Assembly: GCA_015491585.1 (NCBI GenBank)
Contig: WFVQ01000017.1
Coordinates: forward strand, 1-20,464
DNA: 20,464 bases
DNA from: Deltaproteobacteria bacterium
GTDB lineage: Bacteria; Desulfobacterota; Dissulfuribacteria; Dissulfuribacterales; S140-46
Direction of reading: 5' to 3'
Below the pieces are notes generated by a model. The model was not told the origin of the DNA, did no database searches, and worked only from the letters and a program-made list of their open reading frames with translations. The stretch's first letter is position 1; each line of letters begins with the position of its first letter. The translations under genes were made by a program, and so were the position numbers. Positions 14,699 through 20,464 of the stretch are shown here, in pieces.

Positions 14699-17422
14699 AT
14701 GGAGGATAGGCTTTCGCGTTATCTCTCAGAGGCAGGCCGGTGCGGAGTGGCGGTTCCAGACGAGATGGCTGAGGCCTTGGCCCTTCCCTTGCGCTACAGT
14801 GATTTCATGGCGCGGGTGGCGGCGGCCTTTCCCGGCTGGCCGGTGCAGGTATGGCGTGAGGGTTTTCATCGCTGTCTGGGACCGCGCCAGTACGCGCGGC
14901 GGTTTGCTCAAGAGTTTGCTGCAAACCACGGGGTGGGACTGGAGGCGGCACTTCGCCGGTTCAGGAACAGGGAGCTGTTCAGGATAGCGTGGCGTGATGC
15001 CTCTGGCGCCGGAAGCGTGCGGGAGATATTGTGGGAGCTCTCCTCGCTCGCCCAGGTGCTTCTCTCCGAGGCCCTTTCCCGCCTTCGGGCAGAGATGGAG
15101 ATGGGGGAGGCACGGGGCTCGCTGGTGGTGTTGGGGCTTGGTAAGCTGGGAGGCCGTGAACTCAACTTCTCCTCGGACGTCGATCTCATGTTCGCCTTCT
15201 CAGGCTGCGGTGAAGGGGGCCAGGTCATTACAGATGGAGAGTTTTTCGAGCGTGTGGCCCGCCGTTTCGTAAAGATTCTCTCCTTCAAGACACCTGACGG
15301 CATCGTCTATCGCGTGGATACCAGGCTTAGGCCCTTCGGCGACGCCGGGCCCCTTGTCCTGTCGTTCGATTCAATGGAGGAATACTACCAGTCGCACGGC
15401 CGGGAATGGGAGCGTTATGCCCTGGTTAAGGCCAGGCCGGTTGCAGGAGACATCGGCGCAGGGTTGGAGCTGCTGGATCGGCTGCGCCCCTTTGTTTACA
15501 GAAGATATCTCGATTTCTCTTCTGTCGAGGCCCTGAGGGAGATGAAGGCCATGATCCAGCGCGAGGTGGAGCTCAAGGGCCTTGAGGAGAATCTGAAGCT
15601 GGGGCGGGGTGGCATTCGGGAGATAGAGTTCATGGTGCAGGCGGTCCAGCTCATTTACGGCGGAAAGGACAAGGACCTCCAGACTCCATCCCTTCTGCGG
15701 GCCCTGGAGGTGGTGGAGGAGAAGGGATACCTGCCCGGAACGGCTGCCGTGAGGCTGAGGGATGCCTATCTCTTTCTTCGGCGCGTGGAGAATTTGATCC
15801 AGATGCAGGATGATTTGCAGCTCCACACCCTCCCTTCACAGCCGGAGAGGCTTGATCTGCTTGCCAGGATCACAGGGTATGATTCAAGGGAGGAGTTTTG
15901 CTCTGCCATTGATTCCCTGCGGCAGGAGGTCTCTTCGGTCTTCGACGCCTTTCTGGGAAGTGACAGGCCCCCGTCCAGGAGCATGGTGATCTGGGAGCCG
16001 GACCTGCCGGCAGAGCAGGGCGAGCGCATAGCGGCCGGGCTGGGTTACGGTGATCCGCGGCGGGCCTTTTCCCTGATCCACGACCTCAGGACCTCTAAGA
16101 TGGCCCGATCGATGGGGGAGCGGGCGCTGGGTTATCTGGGAAGGGTGGCGATCAAGGCGCTGGAGCTCTGTGCCGGCGGGGATGAGCCCGAAGAGTTGCT
16201 CTTGCGGGTGGTGGAAGTCCTCCATTCCATCGGGAGGCGGAGTTCATATTTCGCGGTCTTGGCAGAGGAGCCGGCAGCGCTGGAGAGACTGGTCTCCCTC
16301 TGTTCCAGGGGACGCTGGGTCTCCAGATTCGTGGGCCGTCATCCCATAGTAATAGACGACCTCCTTGCCCCTGGGGGGCAGGGTCCCCTGCCAAAAGAGG
16401 AGTACCTTGACGAATTGAGGAGGCTTCTCGGTCATTGTAGCGATACGGAGTGCTTTCTGGAGGAGACGGCCCGTTTCAAACTGCTGGAGACCTTTCGCCT
16501 GGCACTGGATCACACCCTCGGCTCGCTGGATGCCAGAGGTGTTGGGGGGGCTCTCACCGGACTGGCAGAGGCGATCATGGCAGTGGTCCTGGAGGAGTCG
16601 GCCTCGTTTCTCAGGGAGAGGGGATATCCCCTGGCAGAAACGCCTCCGGTGACAGTTGTGGGATACGGCAAGTTTGGAGGCAGGGAGCTTGGATTCGGTT
16701 CCGATCTCGATCTGGTCTTTCTTTACGGCGGAGACGCCGACGGTTCGGATCCCTCCCTGTACACCAGGCTATGGCAGCGGATGATCCATCTGCTAACCAC
16801 CTATACCTCACAAGGAAGGTTGTACGAGGTGGACATGCGGCTGAGGCCGGACGGTGATGCAGGGGTGCTGGTAACCTCAGTGGATTCGTTTTTCAGGTAC
16901 CAGCAGGAGGCGGCTTGGACCTGGGAGCATCAGGCCCTGGTAAGGGCCAGGCCAGTTGCTGGCAATACCGGCGTGGCCAGGGCGTTCTGGGAGGGCAGGA
17001 AGAGGGTGCTATCGGTTGAGCGGGACAGGAAGGCCCTCAAGCAGGGCATCGTGGAGATGAGGCGCAAGATGGCCCGTTCCCAGGGGATGAGTTCTGGCTT
17101 CCATATAAAGCGCGACCGAGGCGGATTGGTGGACGTGGAGTTCATGGTGCAGTATCTGGTGTTGGCCTACGGGGCGCATCACCCCGAGCTGACAGAGGAG
17201 ACCTCCACCCTCGCCATAATAGATCTGGCCTGTGAAGCCGGCCTCCTTGGCAGGGATGCGGCAAGCGTGCTCAAGACGGCTTTTCTTGCATACATGGAGT
17301 TTTCGAATAGGGTAAGCCTTGAAAGTGGCGAACCCGTGGTCATGGACGGGGCCGGCCATGACCGGCTGCTCGATCTCAAAGAGGCGGTGATCAGGCTGTG
17401 GAAGGAGCTGCTGGAGGGGTGA
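14699..17422 (+). CDS. glnE: Bifunctional glutamine synthetase adenylyltransferase/adenylyl-removing enzyme
   Basis: GlnE adds and removes AMP on the regulatory tyrosine of glutamine synthetase in response to nitrogen status. At 907 aa it is slightly shorter than the ~946 aa of E. coli. Both nucleotidyltransferase halves are intact. The N-terminal adenylyl-removing half has LGKLGGRELNFSSDVDLMF with D160/D162 and RLRPFGDAGPLV (near 208). The C-terminal adenylylating half has GYGKFGGRELGFGSDLDLVF with D669/D671 and MRLRPDGDAGVLV (near 713). Each is followed by a helical domain with RGGIREIEFMVQ or RGGLVDVEFMVQ. Its ribosome site lies in the end of the preceding small gene, and comM starts 1 nt after its stop. 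The PII regulator is not in the window. The identification is secure. Confidence 0.98.
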   Translation: MEDRLSRYLSEAGRCGVAVPDEMAEALALPLRYSDFMARVAAAFPGWPVQVWREGFHRCLGPRQYARRFAQEFAANHGVGLEAALRRFRNRELFRIAWRDASGAGSVREILWELSSLAQVLLSEALSRLRAEMEMGEARGSLVVLGLGKLGGRELNFSSDVDLMFAFSGCGEGGQVITDGEFFERVARRFVKILSFKTPDGIVYRVDTRLRPFGDAGPLVLSFDSMEEYYQSHGREWERYALVKARPVAGDIGAGLELLDRLRPFVYRRYLDFSSVEALREMKAMIQREVELKGLEENLKLGRGGIREIEFMVQAVQLIYGGKDKDLQTPSLLRALEVVEEKGYLPGTAAVRLRDAYLFLRRVENLIQMQDDLQLHTLPSQPERLDLLARITGYDSREEFCSAIDSLRQEVSSVFDAFLGSDRPPSRSMVIWEPDLPAEQGERIAAGLGYGDPRRAFSLIHDLRTSKMARSMGERALGYLGRVAIKALELCAGGDEPEELLLRVVEVLHSIGRRSSYFAVLAEEPAALERLVSLCSRGRWVSRFVGRHPIVIDDLLAPGGQGPLPKEEYLDELRRLLGHCSDTECFLEETARFKLLETFRLALDHTLGSLDARGVGGALTGLAEAIMAVVLEESASFLRERGYPLAETPPVTVVGYGKFGGRELGFGSDLDLVFLYGGDADGSDPSLYTRLWQRMIHLLTTYTSQGRLYEVDMRLRPDGDAGVLVTSVDSFFRYQQEAAWTWEHQALVRARPVAGNTGVARAFWEGRKRVLSVERDRKALKQGIVEMRRKMARSQGMSSGFHIKRDRGGLVDVEFMVQYLVLAYGAHHPELTEETSTLAIIDLACEAGLLGRDAASVLKTAFLAYMEFSNRVSLESGEPVVMDGAGHDRLLDLKEAVIRLWKELLEG

Positions 17423-17423
17423 C

Positions 17424-18941
17424 GTGGTCACGTTCAGCCGCACTGGGGTGATCATAGGCGTGTCCGCTTTTCCGGTGGTGGTGGAGGTGGATATCTCTCC
17501 AGGTCTGCCTTCGTTCCAGATAGTCGGGCTTCCAGAGGCGGCGGTCAAGGAGAGCCGAGAGCGGGTGAGATCGGCCATAAGGAACAGCGGATATCCCTTC
17601 CCCGCCTCCAGGATCACCGTCAATCTCGCCCCGGCCGATCTCCGCAAGGAGGGTACGGGTCTCGATCTGCCCATCGCAGCCGCCCTTTTGTGCGCCCAAG
17701 GGCTGTTTCCCCAGGAAGAGCTGGCACGCTACTGCCTGGTGGGAGAGCTGGCCCTTGACGGGATGGTGAGGTCGGTGCCCGGCGTCCTCGTGCTCTCAGC
17801 CGCTGCCAGGGAGTGGGAGGTGGCTGGGGTGGTGGTGCCTGCTGATTCCGCCGGCGAGGCGGCTATGGCCCCTAATTCAAGCATCCTCTCCCTGCGGCAT
17901 ATCCACGAATTAGTGGATATGCTCGCAGGCAGGAGTGAGCCGTCCTACGTGGCCCAGGGGAAGATGCCTTTACAGGAGCATGATGGAGCCGGGGTGGACA
18001 TGGCCGATGTCATGGGCCAGGAGTCGGCCAAGCGGGCCCTGGAGATCGCGGCGGCCGGCGGCCACAATCTCCTCATGACAGGTCCGCCCGGTTCCGGCAA
18101 GACGATGCTGGCGAGGCGGCTTCCCACCATCATGCCGCCCCTTTCCTTCGAGGAAGGGCTGGAGACCACCATGATCTACAGTGTGGCGGGCCTGCTCTCG
18201 CCCGACAGGCCCTTCGTGACCAGCCGGCCCTTCTGCGCTCCCCATCACAACATATCCGTGGCTGGGATGACCGGAGGGGGGCAGCCTCCAAGGCCGGGCC
18301 AGGTGAGCCTGGCGCACAACGGAGTCCTCTTCCTGGACGAGATGCCCGAATTTTCAAGGGGAGTGTTGGAGGCCCTCAGACAGCCGCTGGAGGATGGCGA
18401 GGTGGTCATCTCCAGGGCCTCGGTTACGGTCACGTTCCCTTCCAGGTTCTGTCTCGTGGCAGCCAGGAATCCGTGCCCTTGCGGATATCACGGGTTCGAG
18501 GATGGATCCCACTATTGTGACTGTTCCCATGCGGTGCTGGCCAGATACAGGTCCAGGCTATCCGGCCCGTTGTTGGACAGGATCGACCTCCACGTCGATG
18601 TCCCGGCAGTGAGGTGGAGGGAACTGGACAGCGCCAGGCAGGGCGATCCTTCCCTGGAGATACGCAGGCGGGTGGTGGAGGCCAGGACGCGCCAGTCCAA
18701 GAGGTTCGTCGGCACCCCCTTCCGGTGCAATGCACAGATGGGGGCCAAGCAGGTGCAGGAGTTTTGCCCTTTGGATCACCAGGGGAGACGGTTCATGGAG
18801 CAGGTGTGCGACCGCTATAATCTGAGCGCAAGGGCTATGGTGCGGGTTCTCAAGGTGGCACGCACCATAGCCGATCTCGAGGGGAGCCCCGGGATTACTG
18901 CCGGGCATCTCGCAGAGGCCGTCCAGTTCAGGGTGGGGTAG
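17424..18941 (+). CDS. comM: YifB/ComM family magnesium-chelatase-like AAA+ helicase
   Basis: ComM is a hexameric helicase that extends branch migration of incoming single-stranded DNA during natural transformation; relatives exist widely in non-transforming bacteria too. The 505-aa protein has the N-terminal Lon-protease-like ChlI domain (residues 1-~170, with VVVEVDISPGLPSFQIVGLP and LAPADLRKEGTGLDLPIA). The AAA+ core has Walker A GPPGSGKT (220-227) and Walker B VLFLDE (301-306), and the conserved Cys cluster NPCPCGYHG...CDCS (C351, C353, C365, C367). GPLLDRIDLHV (381-391) and the C-terminal Mg-chelatase lid complete it. GTG 17424 was chosen, preceded by GGAGGGG. It sits 1 nt after glnE, in the same operon. 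No other competence gene is visible here. Confidence 0.97.
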   Translation: MVTFSRTGVIIGVSAFPVVVEVDISPGLPSFQIVGLPEAAVKESRERVRSAIRNSGYPFPASRITVNLAPADLRKEGTGLDLPIAAALLCAQGLFPQEELARYCLVGELALDGMVRSVPGVLVLSAAAREWEVAGVVVPADSAGEAAMAPNSSILSLRHIHELVDMLAGRSEPSYVAQGKMPLQEHDGAGVDMADVMGQESAKRALEIAAAGGHNLLMTGPPGSGKTMLARRLPTIMPPLSFEEGLETTMIYSVAGLLSPDRPFVTSRPFCAPHHNISVAGMTGGGQPPRPGQVSLAHNGVLFLDEMPEFSRGVLEALRQPLEDGEVVISRASVTVTFPSRFCLVAARNPCPCGYHGFEDGSHYCDCSHAVLARYRSRLSGPLLDRIDLHVDVPAVRWRELDSARQGDPSLEIRRRVVEARTRQSKRFVGTPFRCNAQMGAKQVQEFCPLDHQGRRFMEQVCDRYNLSARAMVRVLKVARTIADLEGSPGITAGHLAEAVQFRVG

Positions 18942-18964
18942 TTCCTCTCCAGGCGGATGGAGGG

Positions 18965-19663
18965 ATGATGGAGGGAGAGCTTTACATAGTGGGGACCATT
19001 CACCTCGATATCGCCTCCGCACCGGTGCTGGGCCGCCTGCTGGAGCGCCTCGATCCGTGCGCGATCACCGTAGAGATAAGCCGTTTTTCCGTGGAGTTCA
19101 GGTCCAGTATGGAGGGGAGATGGCAGGAGCGGCTCCGCAGGATCCTGGATGCCGTGCCCGAGGCGCGGAATCATTACAGGGTGGAGCTGTTGCGGCGCCA
19201 GCTCTCCATGCCCTTTGAGTGGACCGTCTCCAGCTCCTACGCCTCTGTGCGCGGCATACGCTGCATGGCCGTAGATTCTGGTGCGCTCGCAAGGGAAGAG
19301 CTTCCTTCCTGGATGGATACCCTGTTGACAGAAGATAATGTCCGCGCCCTTGCCTCCCTGCCCGTCGTGGAGATGGACGACTACTTCGCGCGCCATAGGA
19401 GGGAGGCACTGGAGACGCTCTCAGGGCAGCGTAATGTGGTGACGTTTCCACCGGCCTCCAAGTTCTGGGGCCGTAGAGAAAATATTCTTAGGAAAAGAGT
19501 TGATCGAATTCGAAAAAAATTTAAAAGAACTGTTCATGTCGGTGGATGGACCCATGCCGTGCCCTTTGGCGGAGGCACCTTGGCGTCGCGGTTAATGCCT
19601 GATTTGAAAGGGATTTTTCTTGTATTGCCAGGCGAGTGGAAAAGTTTTCCGGTTTCTTGTTGA
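18965..19663 (+). CDS. TraB/PrgY/GumN-like protein
   Basis: A 232-aa protein. The N-terminus ELYIVGTIHLD (residues 5-15) followed by a VEIS strand (36-39) matches the GTxH and VE motifs of the TraB/PrgY/GumN superfamily of probable metal-dependent hydrolases. Near the C-terminus VHVGGWTHAV and GGGTLASRLMPDLKG resemble the second GxxH motif and following loop of that superfamily. The rest shows no strong similarity I can name, so family confidence is about 0.55, while coding confidence is high. Substrate is unknown. The start is preceded by AGGCGG; two Met codons in tandem leave a one-codon doubt. It lies 23 nt after comM. Its last ~60 codons include an AT-rich, Lys-rich stretch (19475-19535: ENILRKRVDRIRKKFKRT) unlike the rest of the gene. 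The sigma-54 promoter begins 3 nt after its stop. Confidence 0.72.
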   Translation: MMEGELYIVGTIHLDIASAPVLGRLLERLDPCAITVEISRFSVEFRSSMEGRWQERLRRILDAVPEARNHYRVELLRRQLSMPFEWTVSSSYASVRGIRCMAVDSGALAREELPSWMDTLLTEDNVRALASLPVVEMDDYFARHRREALETLSGQRNVVTFPPASKFWGRRENILRKRVDRIRKKFKRTVHVGGWTHAVPFGGGTLASRLMPDLKGIFLVLPGEWKSFPVSC

Positions 19664-19665
19664 AC

Positions 19666-19681
19666 TGGCATGGTGCTTGCT
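19666..19681 (+). promoter_or_regulatory. Sigma-54 (-24/-12) promoter
   Basis: TGGCATGGTGCTTGCT carries GG (19667-19668) and GC (19679-19680) with exactly ten bases between, and the TGGCAY and TTGCW half-sites of the RpoN consensus, with one mismatch (CAT for CAC). The transcript start would be near 19692, 32 nt before the next ATG. Such promoters need an enhancer-binding protein; an AT-rich tract lies at 19475-19535, in the usual upstream distance range. Confidence 0.72.
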
Positions 19682-19723
19682 CGATATAAAGCGAAAAGAG
19701 GAAATAAGCGCAGGAGGAGTGCC

Positions 19724-20020
19724 ATGAATTACTATACCACTGGAGTCGCAACCGCAGGCCCCATTCCCCAGATGGAGATCTCCCGGAATCCAAAGATCCG
19801 CTATCAGGCGCTCAAAGACTATTATGAAAACAAGCTCAGGTATCTTGAAGAGGGTGCCGAGCATCCGCATCTCCTCCGGATGGCCTGTTGGGATGCCCCG
19901 GTGATGGTGGGCGACCTCTCCAAGTGGCTCATGAGGAAGCTTTTCAAGTGGCAGGCGCGCCAGTTTTACAGGAGGCGCCTGAAAGAGACCGAAAGGAGAT
20001 TGCAAAAAATAGCCTCCTAA
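19724..20020 (+). CDS. Unknown 98-aa basic protein, sigma-54-driven single gene
   Basis: I do not recognise this family. The 98-aa protein has a small uncharged head (MNYYTTGVATAGPIPQM), a Lys/Tyr-rich middle (RYQALKDYYENKLRYLEEG) and a strongly basic C-terminal helix (LMRKLFKWQARQFYRRRLKETERRL). It has no signal peptide or clear membrane segment, though the WLMRKLFKW part is amphipathic and could contact membrane or nucleic acid. AGGAGGAG ends 4 nt before ATG 19724, which fixes the start; the frame is open to 19670 but that would include the promoter. The gene stands alone between a sigma-54 promoter and a UUCG-loop terminator, so it is a regulated monocistronic unit. Function is unknown; a nitrogen, motility or stress role would be only a guess from sigma-54. 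Confidence 0.85.
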   Translation: MNYYTTGVATAGPIPQMEISRNPKIRYQALKDYYENKLRYLEEGAEHPHLLRMACWDAPVMVGDLSKWLMRKLFKWQARQFYRRRLKETERRLQKIAS

Positions 20021-20042
20021 GGCTCCCGCCCAAATCCTCTCT

Positions 20043-20072
20043 GAAAGCAGCCTTCGGGCTGCTTTCTTTTTT
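20043..20072 (+). terminator. Intrinsic terminator with UUCG tetraloop
   Basis: GAAAGCAGCC (20043-20052) pairs perfectly with GGCTGCTTTC (20057-20066) around TTCG, followed by six T. It lies 22 nt after the 98-aa gene. Confidence 0.96.
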
Positions 20073-20090
20073 GGGGTTGGCCGATTTTCC

Positions 20091-20119
20091 TTTGCATACT
20101 GTTGTCACGTCGTTATTCT
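20091..20119 (+). promoter_or_regulatory. Weak candidate promoter of the lipoprotein gene
   Basis: TTTGCA (20091-20096, 4/6), a 17-nt spacer and TATTCT (20114-20119, 4/6) lie between the terminator and the lipoprotein ATG. An alternative -35, TTGTCA (20102-20107), has no good -10 at proper spacing. Confidence 0.3.
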
Positions 20120-20166
20120 CTATGTTATGGACTGCGGCATAAGGGCCCACGCCCAGGAGGACCGTC

Positions 20167-20464
20167 ATGGCTGGTTACATTTGGAGTCGCTCTTTTTTCT
20201 TTTTGGTTAGCCTGTGCATTTTCTTTACTGGCTGCAGTGGATACGGCCACAAGGTGGCCCCCATCTCCCTGCCCGAAAACAGCCCCAATTCCGTACAGGC
20301 AGGGGGCGCCTTGATGACGGCCAACGCCTTTGTCGATCCAAAGAGGGCCAAGGAGTACTTCGGTTTCGACATACGCGGCGCCGGCGTACTGCCGGTGCAG
20401 GTGGTCATAGACAACAAAGGGGCTTCCACCATTACCATCGATCCCAGCCAGACCTTTCTTATAG
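20167..20464 (+). CDS. Probable lipoprotein, N-terminal part
   Basis: The first 99 codons of a gene that runs off the right edge. A lipoprotein signal peptide is visible: MAGYIWSRS, a hydrophobic core (FFFLVSLCIFF) and a lipobox ending TGC (Cys at residue 23), then SGYGHKVAP. The next residues are polar and include YFGFDIRGAGVLPVQVVIDNKG and TITIDPSQTFLI, a beta-rich start resembling an immunoglobulin-like or LEA-like fold seen in some outer-membrane lipoproteins (weak impression). AGGAGG lies 6 nt before ATG 20167. The residue after Cys is Ser, which favours outer-membrane sorting. Function is unknown; the frame has no stop before the edge. Confidence 0.85.
   Translation, partial: MAGYIWSRSFFFLVSLCIFFTGCSGYGHKVAPISLPENSPNSVQAGGALMTANAFVDPKRAKEYFGFDIRGAGVLPVQVVIDNKGASTITIDPSQTFLI

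Overview
The window looks like a chromosomal stretch of a Gram-negative, GC-rich bacterium. It encodes two signal-peptide-bearing outer-membrane beta-barrel proteins, a lipoprotein, a glycosyltransferase of the LPS/envelope type, and a sigma-54 type promoter. The gene mix (AroF-type DAHP synthase, DUF3373-like porin with a coiled-coil neck, orphan MoaE-like protein, ComM, GlnE) and the frequent AGG and ATA codons fit Desulfobacterota or a nearby lineage. That assignment is inference; no rRNA is present to confirm it. I see no tRNA, rRNA, insertion sequence, prophage or CRISPR array. No stretch above 300 bases lacks a gene.

Layout. (1) 1-2413, plus: the last ~555 codons of rpoC, then a class I methyltransferase 35 nt later. 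(2) 2444-4662, minus: a FmdB-type zinc-ribbon protein and, upstream of it, a 598-aa porin-like protein. A hairpin terminator separates them and each has its own sigma-70-like promoter. (3) 4839-5788, plus: a MoaE-like protein translationally coupled to a class II aldolase. (4) 5775-6635, minus: an S66 LD-carboxypeptidase whose 3' end overlaps the aldolase. A 19-bp palindrome separates it from the divergent J-protein gene. (5) 6743-10666, plus: J-protein, an unusual structured leader, aroF, and a second porin ending in a strong terminator. (6) 10747-12596, plus: FecCD-type permease and its ATPase, coupled by a GTGA overlap, with no binding protein nearby. (7) 12565-14390, minus: GT4 glycosyltransferase coupled by ATGA to a polysaccharide deacetylase; this pair converges on and overlaps the ATPase. 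(8) 14513-19663, plus: a tight operon of an unknown 60-aa protein, glnE, comM and a TraB/GumN-like protein. (9) 19666-20072: an isolated 98-aa unknown basic protein with a textbook -24/-12 promoter and a UUCG terminator. (10) 20167 to the end: the start of a lipoprotein.

Functional themes are transcription (rpoC), nitrogen control (glnE, with a sigma-54 unit just downstream), envelope (two porins, LD-carboxypeptidase, glycosyltransferase plus deacetylase, lipoprotein), metal/cofactor import (FecCD/ATPase), natural-transformation helicase (comM) and aromatic amino-acid entry (aroF). Most is ordinary core-genome content. The parts most worth checking are the sigma-54-driven orphan small protein, the structured aroF leader with an overlapping palindrome, the 60-aa protein fixed upstream of glnE, the MoaE-like/aldolase couple, and the helical insertion in the first porin.
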